From Methanomicrobiales archaeon (GTDB taxonomy: Archaea > Halobacteriota > Methanomicrobia > Methanomicrobiales > Methanospirillaceae), in contig JAAYWH010000073.1 of assembly GCA_012516785.1 (NCBI GenBank), positions 58,722-122,721 on the forward strand: a stretch of 64,000 bases of DNA. Direction: 5' to 3'. The notes beneath the pieces are model-generated. The model did no database searches. It had not been told where the DNA came from and was given only the letters and a program-made list of their open reading frames with translations. Positions within the stretch are counted from its first letter, which is position 1, and each line of letters starts with the position of its first letter. Below, in pieces: positions 25,911 through 34,184 of this stretch. Made by a program: the position numbers and the translations under genes.

Positions 25911-26942
25911 TCAAGGTCCTTTGTTCGTTCCCTCTTTAGGGGAAGGTCCGAGGAGTAATGAGATCCACCGGGTCTCATCAAACAGCTCACAGATCATCTG
26001 CACGAGGAGGGTGAGGGGAACGGCAAGGAGAACACCAAAGCCCCCCAGAATCCATCCCCAGAAAAGGAGGGAGATGAACACAACGGCAGTGGAGAGTGCA
26101 AGTCCCCGGGCCGCAAGGTGGGGGAACATGAGATATTCGGCAAGGAGGTTCACGATCCCGGATCCGACAAGGACGAGAATGGCGGGGACAAGACCGAGAT
26201 CGAACCATGCAAGGATCATCGGCGGGATAACGGCAAGCCAGAACCCTACGTAAGGAATAAACCCGAGCAGGAACGCAAGGAAACCCCAGAATACGGCATA
26301 TTTTACCCCGATGAGTCCGAGGATTATCGCCGTTCCGATGCCCATCGCAAGGTTTACTTCGGTCCTGATGATAAGATAACCGACGTTCTTCTCTGCCAAG
26401 GTTATGAAACGGGGGAGGTCACCAGGGCAGAGGTCTTCGATGATGATTTGTAGTTTCTTTGAGAAGCCTTTTGCTTCGAAGAGGAGGAAGAGGGTGGTGA
26501 GGATGATCATGGCCATGAGGATTGCCATGTTCCAGAGTTGCCGTATCAGACTGCCAATCTCGATCGAGAGGGAATTGATAATCTCCTGAAGGGTCAGCGA
26601 GGAAGGATCAATCCCCATCGAGAGCAGATATGGGCTTAAAAGGTCGAGGCTGGCCTCTAATTCCTGCTGATAAAGAGGGAGATCGGACAGCAGCTGGAGG
26701 AAGGACCCTGCTATCACAATAATGAACACCGCAACAATGGCAAAGAAGACCACGAGGGTGAGGATGAGGGCTTTGCGGGTGGTGAGCCCTTTTTTCTCGA
26801 ACCAGTGGAGGAGCGACCCAAAGATAACGGAAAGGAAGATGGCAAACGCTATCGGGCCGATGATTGCTGCTGCTGCCTTCATTCCTGCAAGCACGATAAC
26901 TGCTGCGGCAAGGGGGACCAGGATCCGGGATACTTCGGACAT
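25911..26942 (-). CDS. AI-2E family (PerM/UPF0118) transporter
   Basis: A 343-aa membrane protein with the typical layout of the family: two N-terminal helices, a third, a soluble helical insert (about residues 90-145), and a block of five C-terminal helices. GFIPYVGFWLAVIPPMILAW and LAEYLMFPHLAARGL match the diagnostic GxIPyvG...P and PkllG-type motifs. Substrates of the family vary (autoinducer 2, Na+/H+). It is monocistronic; the start is taken at 26942 (MSEVSR). Confidence 0.85.
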   Translation of the reverse strand: MSEVSRILVPLAAAVIVLAGMKAAAAIIGPIAFAIFLSVIFGSLLHWFEKKGLTTRKALILTLVVFFAIVAVFIIVIAGSFLQLLSDLPLYQQELEASLDLLSPYLLSMGIDPSSLTLQEIINSLSIEIGSLIRQLWNMAILMAMIILTTLFLLFEAKGFSKKLQIIIEDLCPGDLPRFITLAEKNVGYLIIRTEVNLAMGIGTAIILGLIGVKYAVFWGFLAFLLGFIPYVGFWLAVIPPMILAWFDLGLVPAILVLVGSGIVNLLAEYLMFPHLAARGLALSTAVVFISLLFWGWILGGFGVLLAVPLTLLVQMICELFDETRWISLLLGPSPKEGTNKGP

Positions 26943-27262
26943 AGGCTGAGGGGAAATCATGGAAAAAGGCTTCCTGTGGCCGGCTGATGGTTGTTATTTT
27001 AGCACAGGATGGGAAATAACGTTATTCATCCATGTACCAGGAATACTGGTTGTGCAACGGTGTACTCATAAGAGAACCTGGATTGCGATGGACTAAAAAA
27101 GTCTTCCCCGATCTCCCATGAATTCTGAAAAGTAGCAGGTATTCTCCTGGTTCCCGTATCCCAGAAAATCCAATCCCAATCGCTCGATCGCCAGTATGTG
27201 CCCAGATCTTGATTGACAAGCAGGGGTATCCTGACAAAAAGGGGAAAGGGGATACTACTGTT
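26943..27262 (+). other. Gene-free stretch of about 320 bases
   Basis: It lies between two minus-strand genes. Only shadow frames were seen and no RNA structure was recognised. It should contain the promoter of the AI-2E family gene and the terminator of the lipoprotein gene. Confidence 0.5.
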
Positions 27263-27721
27263 TCAGGGTGTGAGAGTAACCTTCTTTGTAAAAGGAATTT
27301 CTGGAGAGATGCCCCCCGGCAGGTCCGGAACGACTACCCCCCGGATCTCAAGGGTAACCTCCCTGCTCTCGGCAAACGAGAGGAGCGATCCAAGCAGATC
27401 AACATTTTGTATGGTCACAGGAATGGAGACAGGATTCTTTCCCGGATTCACTGGGATGCCAGTCTGCTCTCCATGTGCCAGGTACTTCCACTCATTACCA
27501 TTCAGATAATACACATCAAAGGAGACAGACTGGAGCGTAATTGACACCGGATATGGATTATCGACAGACAGGAAGATATCGAGGGTCAGTTCTGCCAAGG
27601 AAAAGGACGATACCGCTGCCCCTTCCACTTCCACCTCCGGCATCGGGGCAGGGGAACTGCAACCGGAGATCAGTAATCCGGAAACGACCAGGCAGAGGAG
27701 AAAAACAGCAGAGTGATTCAT
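27263..27721 (-). CDS. Lipoprotein with LEA14-like (WHy) domain
   Basis: A 152-aa surface lipoprotein. The signal peptide (AVFLLCLVVSGLLISGCSS) ends in a lipobox with the lipidated Cys near residue 21. The mature part is a single beta-sandwich domain: LDIFLSVDNPYPVSITLQSV carries the NPxP-type core of LEA14/WHy proteins. Such domains are found as anchored or periplasmic proteins in archaea, with stress-related or unknown roles. ATG 27721 is chosen because the signal peptide starts there; the longer frame has none. Confidence 0.82.
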   Translation of the reverse strand: MNHSAVFLLCLVVSGLLISGCSSPAPMPEVEVEGAAVSSFSLAELTLDIFLSVDNPYPVSITLQSVSFDVYYLNGNEWKYLAHGEQTGIPVNPGKNPVSIPVTIQNVDLLGSLLSFAESREVTLEIRGVVVPDLPGGISPEIPFTKKVTLTP

Positions 27722-27782
27722 GCGAGAGATTACTTGGTAGGATCCTTTTAAGAAACCTTGCTCACGGGAATACCTATGGAAA

Positions 27783-28670
27783 TTACAGGTCCCTTGCAGG
27801 ATTGCGCTGCCCTTCCTTCCTGTTCTTCCGATAAAGCCATCCCCCGATAATGAACATGAAGACAATCCCGAATATGGCGATGACAAGTACCATGAAGAGG
27901 GTCTGGGGTTCGGTAAAGCTCGCGGAGACGACCACCAGTGCCGCAGACACATTCCGAAATCCTGTCCCGAACGCAAGGACATGGCGGTTCTGCAGTTCAG
28001 GACCGCCGAGTGCGTACCCAATGGCAAAAGAACCGAGGATGAAGAGGATCGCAACGGCGATGCCTTCAAGGCCAAGGAGGGTCCCGGCCTTCACCGAAAA
28101 ATCACTCATGAAGAGGGCGACTGTATATATGAGAAGGACCACTACAATGGACAGGTCCGATACGCGATCGACAACGGGATACAACCGGTAGGCAAGGAGC
28201 GGGAATTTTGCCCGGATCGCCATTGTGATGAGGAGCGGGACCAGCATGAAGACGATCAGGTACATCGCTGTGCTGGTCTGATCTACCTGGACCCCTTCGA
28301 TCAGGTAGGGAAGCATGAATGGCATGTAGAAGATCGTAACAAGGATCAGGATCATCGTGAGGCCTACAGCATAGGCAACATTCCCTCCGACCAGTTCCAT
28401 GGCCTTGGGGAGCGAGGGGGCTCCCGCTGCTGCGGCTACGAGGATGAGCCCGGTCGCAAGCTCAAGATCAAGCGGGAAGAGATAAAGGATAAAGAGGGCA
28501 AAAAGAGGGACCACCACGAAGTTCGCGATGAGGGAGATCGAGAGGAGCCATTTCTTCTTCCATGGTGCAAGGACTTCAGGGACCGTGAGGTTGAGACCCA
28601 TTGCAGCAATGCTGGTGACCACGAAGATCCAGATAGCATAGTTGCCGATCTCAAAAAACAGTTCAAACAT
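27783..28670 (-). CDS. Bile acid:sodium symporter (BASS) family transporter
   Basis: A 295-aa protein with nine to ten transmembrane helices. VPLFALFILYLFPL, LVAAAAGAPSLPKAMELVGGN (listed in part) and the C-terminal FGTGFRNVSAALVVV resemble the SBF/BASS core with its crossing helices. The substrate is probably an organic anion, unidentified. The C-terminus is basic (YRKNRKEGQRNPARDL). A 62-nt gap separates it from the lipoprotein gene on the same strand; they may be co-transcribed. Confidence 0.82.
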   Translation of the reverse strand: MFELFFEIGNYAIWIFVVTSIAAMGLNLTVPEVLAPWKKKWLLSISLIANFVVVPLFALFILYLFPLDLELATGLILVAAAAGAPSLPKAMELVGGNVAYAVGLTMILILVTIFYMPFMLPYLIEGVQVDQTSTAMYLIVFMLVPLLITMAIRAKFPLLAYRLYPVVDRVSDLSIVVVLLIYTVALFMSDFSVKAGTLLGLEGIAVAILFILGSFAIGYALGGPELQNRHVLAFGTGFRNVSAALVVVSASFTEPQTLFMVLVIAIFGIVFMFIIGGWLYRKNRKEGQRNPARDL

Positions 28671-28808
28671 TGAATCCGTGACCTCTTGCCTGCAGTACCA
28701 TGTGCTTTCGTACGCTGATTAGGTTTGATGGAACTCCCTTAATAGTCTGGCGAAGGAGAACCGGCTCATTCCACAGGGAACGGAAAAAAAGAGAATATGG
28801 CGTGGTTT

Positions 28809-29375
28809 TCAGGCTGCGTTCTGTTTTGACCGTATCATGAATGCCCCGATGATGGCGGCAAAACCGAGGACAATCCCGAGAACCCCAAGCACGAACGGGA
28901 GAGCCAGTGTGGCAAGATACGGGTGAACCAGAAGGATCAGGCCGAACAATACCGAGAGAAGGCCGATGATTCCAACACCCCAGCCACCGCCGGTAATCCC
29001 CTGGTAGATATGGATCGCCCCGATCACCAGTGCCCACACCCCCACCATGATGATGAAGATAAACGGCACAATGAACGCACTATAGAACGGGTAAGCAAGG
29101 ATGGCAAGCCCGAGAATGATTCCGAGAATGCCAAGAAGGATTTTCATTCCCCTGTCCTTCTGTTCTCCGGCTGCACTGAAGAGCGTGAAGATCCCGCTGA
29201 TAAACCAGTACGCACCAAGGAAGGTGATGAGAACGATCACGGTCATCGCCGGTGAAGTGAGGAAAAATATTCCAAGGATGACGGCGATGATGCCCTGGAT
29301 GAGCAGCACCCACCATGGGAAGAATCCTCCAAAAATATTACACATGCCCTTTGTTGTGGTTGTTTCATCAGTCAT
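28809..29375 (-). CDS. HdeD family (DUF308) membrane protein
   Basis: A 188-aa protein with six hydrophobic helices arranged as three repeats of the DUF308 hairpin (WWVLLIQGIIAVILGIFFL; GILGIILGLAILAYP; GLLSVLFGLILLVHP). HdeD proteins are linked to acid resistance in enterobacteria, but in archaea the role is unknown. ATG 29375 follows GGAG at good spacing, and TATTAATC lies upstream as a TATA candidate. It is monocistronic. Confidence 0.88.
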   Translation of the reverse strand: MTDETTTTKGMCNIFGGFFPWWVLLIQGIIAVILGIFFLTSPAMTVIVLITFLGAYWFISGIFTLFSAAGEQKDRGMKILLGILGIILGLAILAYPFYSAFIVPFIFIIMVGVWALVIGAIHIYQGITGGGWGVGIIGLLSVLFGLILLVHPYLATLALPFVLGVLGIVLGFAAIIGAFMIRSKQNAA

Positions 29376-29631
29376 AGTAATACTCCAATAATAGGACATG
29401 GAAGATTAATACCAGGTAATATAAATTTTTTTGCAGTTTCCGGTGAAAAAAAGGCCGGAAATTGTTTTATTCTCACGAAATTACTACCTCGAATCCGTAT
29501 TACCAGGACAGAACCGGGGCATGGTCCCTGAATGCCAAAATTGGCCTCCCTTCCCTGCTCTCATTCCTGGCCTACAGGTGCCTGATTTTTCATCCTGCCA
29601 TGACAATATAATTGGGAAATCATCTCGGGTG

Positions 29632-30111
29632 ATGGTAATAGTCAGAATGCTGCTTGGGATCGGAAACAACCTCCACGGTGATGATGGGATAGGGAATTAC
29701 ATCGCATCACGGTTCCGTGCCCGGGGCTGGATATCGCTCGACTGTGGAACGATGCCCGAGAACTTCACGGCAGTGGTACGCCGCCACCATCCCGAAGTGC
29801 TGGTACTCGTGGATGCGACCGATCTCGGCCTCGGACCCGGCGAATTCAGGAGTGTCGGTGAGGACCAGATCGAGGAGGTGAGCATTGGCACTCATAACCT
29901 GCCTCTGTCGTTCCTCATCAGATACCTTGCCGAATCGGCAGGACAGGTGATCTTTATTGGTATCCAGCCGGGGCATCTGGGAGAAAGCGAGGGGATCAGC
30001 CCTGCCGTGACAGCCGGGGCAGAACAATTCATCGCGCTGCTTGCACAGAACCGGATCCCTGAAATTAAATCCTTTAAGGGCAGGGAAAAACGTGATGAGC
30101 GGGGGGATTGA
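29632..30111 (+). CDS. Hydrogenase maturation protease (HycI/HyaD family)
   Basis: A 159-aa nickel-sensing endopeptidase that trims the C-terminus of [NiFe]-hydrogenase large subunits. Motifs are GIGNNLHGDDGIGNYIA with the metal-binding Asp/Glu-type site, VLVLVDATDLG, and IGTHNLPLSFLIRYL containing the conserved His. ATG 29632 is the chosen start, with a TATA-like AATATAAT about 25 bases upstream. It lies beside, and convergent to, the mbh operon, whose large subunit keeps a 30-residue tail after the expected cleavage site, so MbhL is the probable substrate. Confidence 0.88.
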   Translation: MVIVRMLLGIGNNLHGDDGIGNYIASRFRARGWISLDCGTMPENFTAVVRRHHPEVLVLVDATDLGLGPGEFRSVGEDQIEEVSIGTHNLPLSFLIRYLAESAGQVIFIGIQPGHLGESEGISPAVTAGAEQFIALLAQNRIPEIKSFKGREKRDERGD

Positions 30112-30154
30112 TCAGTCTGGGTTGATGGCCGGAAAAATGATGACGGACAGATTG

Positions 30155-30559
30155 TCATTCGACAATCTGGCTCTCTGCGTACCGGTCCTCGGTTGCGAGC
30201 AGGAACTCATGACTCATGTGTAGTGCATTTTTCGGGCAGACATCATTGCACTGGGAGCAGAAGATACACTGGGTGACATAGATCCTGACCCGTTTTGTCT
30301 CGGGGATAAACTCGATGGCATGGGCAGGGCAGACCCTGAGGCAGAGGGAGCAGCCGATGCAAGCCTCGCGGTCATACACAATTTTTCCACGGAATTTGGG
30401 GGGGGTTGGAATGGGTGGGTGGATTGTTGCCTCTCCACGGGCTACCTTTGCCAGGAACCCGGTTATTGATGGGGGCAGGTGCCGTGATGGGAATGCATTG
30501 GTTGCCGGCCGGCTGAAGAGCTGCCTTACCAATTCAGGGAGAAGGGGGAGCCCGGCCAT
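30155..30559 (-). CDS. mbhN: Membrane-bound hydrogenase ferredoxin-like subunit MbhN (NuoI-type)
   Basis: A 134-aa electron-transfer subunit with two 4Fe-4S motifs, CIGCSLCLRVCP and CIFCSQCNDVCP, separated by the usual 27 or so residues. By homology it accepts electrons from reduced ferredoxin and passes them to MbhJ. It starts MAGLPLLPELVRQLF, one base after the mbhM stop. It is the last of fourteen mbh genes. Confidence 0.92.
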   Translation of the reverse strand: MAGLPLLPELVRQLFSRPATNAFPSRHLPPSITGFLAKVARGEATIHPPIPTPPKFRGKIVYDREACIGCSLCLRVCPAHAIEFIPETKRVRIYVTQCIFCSQCNDVCPKNALHMSHEFLLATEDRYAESQIVE

Positions 30560-30560
30560 T

Positions 30561-31562
30561 TTAGACCACCCCCATGATCTGGTCAACCATAACAAGGAGG
30601 AGTCCAGCCAGACCAGCTATGGCAAGATAGATCCAGTAGACCGAGACAACCTGATTGATCCGGAACCGTGCCATTGCGACCCTGATCACGCTCACTGAAA
30701 TAAAGGCAACGAGGGTGATCAGCACGATATAAACCAGGAGATCAATAACCGCTCCTGCAAATCCGGATATACCTGCGATTGCGGCAAGGCGGTAAGGGAA
30801 GAAAAGTGCCACCACGAGAGAGGCCATCGCCACGGTCTTTACCCCTTGCGTTAATGAGAAGAGGGCGAGGTTCTTCCCTGAGTATTCGACAAGGATCCCC
30901 CCGGCAAGCTCAGTCTCTGCTTCCGGGGTGTCGAAGGGGACCCGGGAGAGCTCTGCCGGGGTCACGATAAGCAGGACGATCAGGAGGATCAGGAGCCCGA
31001 TAGCCCCAAGCGGGCCGACAAGGCCCCAGACTGGATTGGCCTCAATGGTGGCAAGCGAAAAGGGAAGGGAGATGCCTGCGGCAGCGAGTCTCCACGCGAT
31101 GGCGACTACCACGATAGCAAGCGGGAACTCGTATGCTATCATCGTCACCATCTCGCGCTGGGCACCGACCGTTGCATAGGGTGAACCAGATGCAAATCCC
31201 CCGGCAACCAGCGCCAGGGCAGGCAGGGTCAGAAGATACATCACGAGGATGAGGTCACCGCCTCCGGATAATACGGGAGCAAAGCCACCGATCGGAAGAT
31301 AGAAGAGGATGGTGATCGCCGAGGCCAGGGCGATGATGGGTGCGAGGTTGAACAGCCATGGTATCGCATTTTCTGGCACGACGTTCTCTTTTGCAAGGAG
31401 TTTCCTTATGTCGGTGAATGGTTGTGTCAGGGGAGGACCGATCCGTGCCTGCATCCGTGCAGCAACGATCCGGTCAAATCCCATGAGCAGCAGGCCGATA
31501 ATGATCGAGAATGCTGCTACCAGTACTGCCCCGGCCAGGAGGGCAGGCAGGGTTTCGATCAT
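30561..31562 (-). CDS. mbhM: Membrane-bound hydrogenase anchor subunit MbhM (NuoH/EchB-type)
   Basis: A 333-aa membrane subunit with eight or so helices that links the hydrogenase arm to the membrane arm. The loops RMQARIGPPLTQPFTDIRKL and DTPEAETELAGGILVEYSG (acidic) are signatures of NuoH/HyfC proteins at the proton- or quinone-channel interface. It overlaps mbhL by 4 nt. Confidence 0.93.
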   Translation of the reverse strand: MIETLPALLAGAVLVAAFSIIIGLLLMGFDRIVAARMQARIGPPLTQPFTDIRKLLAKENVVPENAIPWLFNLAPIIALASAITILFYLPIGGFAPVLSGGGDLILVMYLLTLPALALVAGGFASGSPYATVGAQREMVTMIAYEFPLAIVVVAIAWRLAAAGISLPFSLATIEANPVWGLVGPLGAIGLLILLIVLLIVTPAELSRVPFDTPEAETELAGGILVEYSGKNLALFSLTQGVKTVAMASLVVALFFPYRLAAIAGISGFAGAVIDLLVYIVLITLVAFISVSVIRVAMARFRINQVVSVYWIYLAIAGLAGLLLVMVDQIMGVV

Positions 31563-32794
31563 TGCATCATCCTCCGGGTCTTCTCCCGCGAGAGTCGGGT
31601 CAGGTCTTCCTTGGTGAGGATGTCAGATTGCCCGTTCCTGGTCACTGCTACCCGGTCGGTGCAGGAGAGACAGGGATCGATGGATGCGACGATGATAGGG
31701 ATATCAGCCAGCTGCTCCCCCTGAAGCATCGGGATCCAAGACATCAGGTTGCTGTAGGAGGATGCCTTCACCTTCCAGCTGTCCGGCGCCTCCTTCCCCG
31801 CCATTTTCACGTAATGCATGCATTCGCCGCGAGGCGCCTCCACCCTGCCGATCCCCTCTCCCTCGGCCTTCTTCAGGACTGAAAGCAGTTTTGCCATTTT
31901 TGGCTCCCAGAGGATCTCGCCTGCTGGAAGCTGCCCGAGGCACTGCCTGATGATTCCGATTGACTGGCCTACCTCAAGCAGCCTGACAATGATCCGGTCA
32001 TAGACATCCCCTTGTGGTCCGCCAGTTTCAGGTGGGGGGAGGATAGCTTTGACATCGAGATCGCCATAGGCACAGTAGGGGTAGTCCTGCCGGACATCCA
32101 TGTTCAGCCCGGATGCCCGGGCGGTGGGACCAACTGTGCAGAGCAGCCGGGCATCATCCCCTGAGAGGATCCCATGGCCGCGGCACCGCATCAGGATCGT
32201 GCTGTCTTTCAGGAAGAGGGTTGCCATCTGGTCCAGAAGTCCCTGGTAATAGTCGAGGCCTTTCTCAACCAGTGCCCGTTGTTCATCGGAGATATCTCTC
32301 CGGACCCCCCCAATCTGGACGATACCGTAGTTGACCCGGTTCCCGGTCAGGTTCTCGATCAGGTCCATCGACTGTTCCCGGACTCTCCATGCCAGGTAAA
32401 AGAGCGAGTCGAAGCCGAGCTCGTGGGCAGCAACTCCAGCCCAGAGCAGGTGGGACTGTATCCGTTCCAGTTCGTGGAGGATCGTCCTTATATAGTCTGC
32501 CCGCTCGGGGACCTCGATCTCCGCGATCTGCTCGACCGCCCTTGCGAACGAGAGCGAATGCACGATCCCGCAGATACCACAGATCCGGTCGGTCAGGTGT
32601 ACGATCTGGACGGGATTCCTTCTCATTCCCATCCATTCGATCCCCCGGTGGGTCTGTCCGGGGGCAAAATCCACGGTTCTGACGATCTCTCCCTCCATTC
32701 CGAAGGTGAACATCACCGGCTCCTTGAGAGCCGGGTGGACAGGGCCGATAGGGACCGTGTAGGGGACTGTTTTCTTGGCCTTTTCAGCACTCAT
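31559..32794 (-). CDS. mbhL: Membrane-bound [NiFe] hydrogenase large subunit MbhL
   Basis: Catalytic subunit of a group 4 [NiFe] hydrogenase; 411 aa. Both NiFe-site motifs are intact: RICGIC (Cys72, Cys75) and DPCLSC (Cys375, Cys378). It is therefore a true hydrogenase and not an Mbs/Mbx or NuoD-type relative that lost the cysteines. A 30-residue tail follows Arg381 in DPCLSCTDR, matching the position at which HycI trims E. coli HycE. It overlaps mbhK by 4 nt. Confidence 0.95.
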   Translation of the reverse strand: MSAEKAKKTVPYTVPIGPVHPALKEPVMFTFGMEGEIVRTVDFAPGQTHRGIEWMGMRRNPVQIVHLTDRICGICGIVHSLSFARAVEQIAEIEVPERADYIRTILHELERIQSHLLWAGVAAHELGFDSLFYLAWRVREQSMDLIENLTGNRVNYGIVQIGGVRRDISDEQRALVEKGLDYYQGLLDQMATLFLKDSTILMRCRGHGILSGDDARLLCTVGPTARASGLNMDVRQDYPYCAYGDLDVKAILPPPETGGPQGDVYDRIIVRLLEVGQSIGIIRQCLGQLPAGEILWEPKMAKLLSVLKKAEGEGIGRVEAPRGECMHYVKMAGKEAPDSWKVKASSYSNLMSWIPMLQGEQLADIPIIVASIDPCLSCTDRVAVTRNGQSDILTKEDLTRLSREKTRRMMQ

Positions 32795-33408
32795 GGGGAC
32801 TCGCCTCCCTCTTTCTTTCCTTCCGGAGCAGGTGCCTTCTCGGGGATAGGGGGTACCGGCCGGTCTTTCGGCCGGTCCACCTCCCAGAGGTTCTTGATCA
32901 TCTCGGGAGGTATACCAGTCTCATCCTTTCTCCAGGGATAGACACCCTTCGGGAAGTCCTCGGGTAAAAAGAGCCTTCTCCCATCTGGAATTCCCGTGAC
33001 TGTGATGCCAAAGAACTCCTGTTTCTCCCGCTCCGAGAAGAGAGCTCCCGGGATCAGGTCGGTGATTGTTGGCACCGTCAGATCGCTCTTCGGCAGCCGG
33101 ATGGCGATCGTGACCATATACTCACCGAACTTCTGCCCGTAAAAGACCGAGAAGATGTAGAGGAGCTCGATATCAGTTCCCAGGTCATTTCCCGCGATGA
33201 CCGCAAGATGGGGGAACCGTATCGCGATCAGCTCCTCGATGGCCGGCCTGAGCTGTTCCCGGTCAATTCTGAACCAGAGGTTGTATGCCTTGACCTTCCT
33301 GGTCCCTTCGCCCCGTTCGGTCACTTTTGCCTCGGTAAGTCCGTTCCCGAATCTCGCGCTGAAGCGATCGATGATCTGCTGCGGGGTAAGGTAAGGGGTT
33401 GCGTTCAT
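32791..33408 (-). CDS. mbhK: Membrane-bound hydrogenase subunit MbhK (NuoC/EchD-type)
   Basis: A 205-aa soluble structural subunit of the hydrogenase arm. ALFSEREKQEFFGITVTG and RRLFLPEDFP match the NuoC/30-kDa signature (ExEREvyDmfGI). The C-terminal 35 residues are proline- and charge-rich (PPIPEKAPAPEGKKEGG) and probably disordered. Overlaps of 4 nt on both sides. Confidence 0.92.
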   Translation of the reverse strand: MNATPYLTPQQIIDRFSARFGNGLTEAKVTERGEGTRKVKAYNLWFRIDREQLRPAIEELIAIRFPHLAVIAGNDLGTDIELLYIFSVFYGQKFGEYMVTIAIRLPKSDLTVPTITDLIPGALFSEREKQEFFGITVTGIPDGRRLFLPEDFPKGVYPWRKDETGIPPEMIKNLWEVDRPKDRPVPPIPEKAPAPEGKKEGGESP

Positions 33409-33836
33409 TGTTCTGCCTCCAGCCGTTCCAGTTTTTGGAGGGCCTTCACAACTCCGAAGACGATTGCCTCAGGCCGGGGCGGGCATCCCGGAACATAGAC
33501 ATCGACCGGGATCACCTGGTCGATGGGGCCGTCCAGGTTATATGAGTCATAGAAAACTCCCCCTGACTGTCCACAGGTGCCGATGCACATCACGACTTTC
33601 GGGTCCGGGACCTGTTCGAACACCCGCCGCACTCTCGGGGCCATCTTTTTCGTGACAGGCCCGGTCACGAGGAGCACGTCGGCATGCTTGGGTGATCCGA
33701 CAAGGCGTATCCCAAACCGTTCCGGATCGTAACGGGGGGTAATCGTGGCCACGATCTCGATCTCGCACCCGTTGCAGGACCCTGTATTGAGGTGGAAGAC
33801 CCAGAGCGACCGGTTGAATGATGTAGGAATCTTCAT
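33405..33836 (-). CDS. mbhJ: Membrane-bound hydrogenase small subunit MbhJ (NuoB-type)
   Basis: A 143-aa subunit carrying the proximal 4Fe-4S cluster. The four cysteines are found in GSCNGCEIE, CIGTCGQSGG and VPGCPPRPEA, as in group 4 small subunits. It passes electrons between MbhN and the NiFe site. Starts MKIPTSFNRSLWVFH; one base separates it from mbhI. Confidence 0.95.
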   Translation of the reverse strand: MKIPTSFNRSLWVFHLNTGSCNGCEIEIVATITPRYDPERFGIRLVGSPKHADVLLVTGPVTKKMAPRVRRVFEQVPDPKVVMCIGTCGQSGGVFYDSYNLDGPIDQVIPVDVYVPGCPPRPEAIVFGVVKALQKLERLEAEQ

Positions 33837-33837
33837 G

Positions 33838-34182
33838 TCAGACCACCATCACGATGACGAGGAGGATTCCGGCGACCCAGAATATCCAGAGGAGGTAATC
33901 CGTCGCGATTCCGGTATGCAGCGGGACAATTCGCTGATAGTACCCCTTTATCCCTTCCGTGAATCCCCAGTAGAGGTTCCCTGCCCTGATGTGGACTTCC
34001 CCCTTGGGGGGCTCGGCATTCCCTGAAAGGTACGGCCGGGTCTGTTCGGTGTCTTTCTTATATGAGGAGACCCCTGACCTCCAGAGCAGCCAGGCGATGA
34101 CAAGGCCGATGATGATGGCAATCACCCACAGGAGCGGATCCCATATCCCGAATCCGCTTGAAAGGGATGTCGCAAATGCCAT
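33838..34182 (-). CDS. mbhI: Membrane-bound hydrogenase subunit MbhI
   Basis: A 114-aa membrane protein with one N-terminal and one C-terminal helix. The middle part, with NLYWGFTEGIKGYYQRI and LHTGIATDYLLWIF, resembles MbhI, which in the Mbh structure holds the antiporter module against the hydrogenase arm. Its identity relies on both sequence feel and its exact position between mbhH and mbhJ. Confidence 0.85.
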   Translation of the reverse strand: MAFATSLSSGFGIWDPLLWVIAIIIGLVIAWLLWRSGVSSYKKDTEQTRPYLSGNAEPPKGEVHIRAGNLYWGFTEGIKGYYQRIVPLHTGIATDYLLWIFWVAGILLVIVMVV

Positions 34183-34184
34183 GG

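Noticed and set aside
27722..28075. N-terminal extension of the LEA14-like lipoprotein
   Set aside because: It overlaps the BASS transporter gene and would bury the signal peptide.
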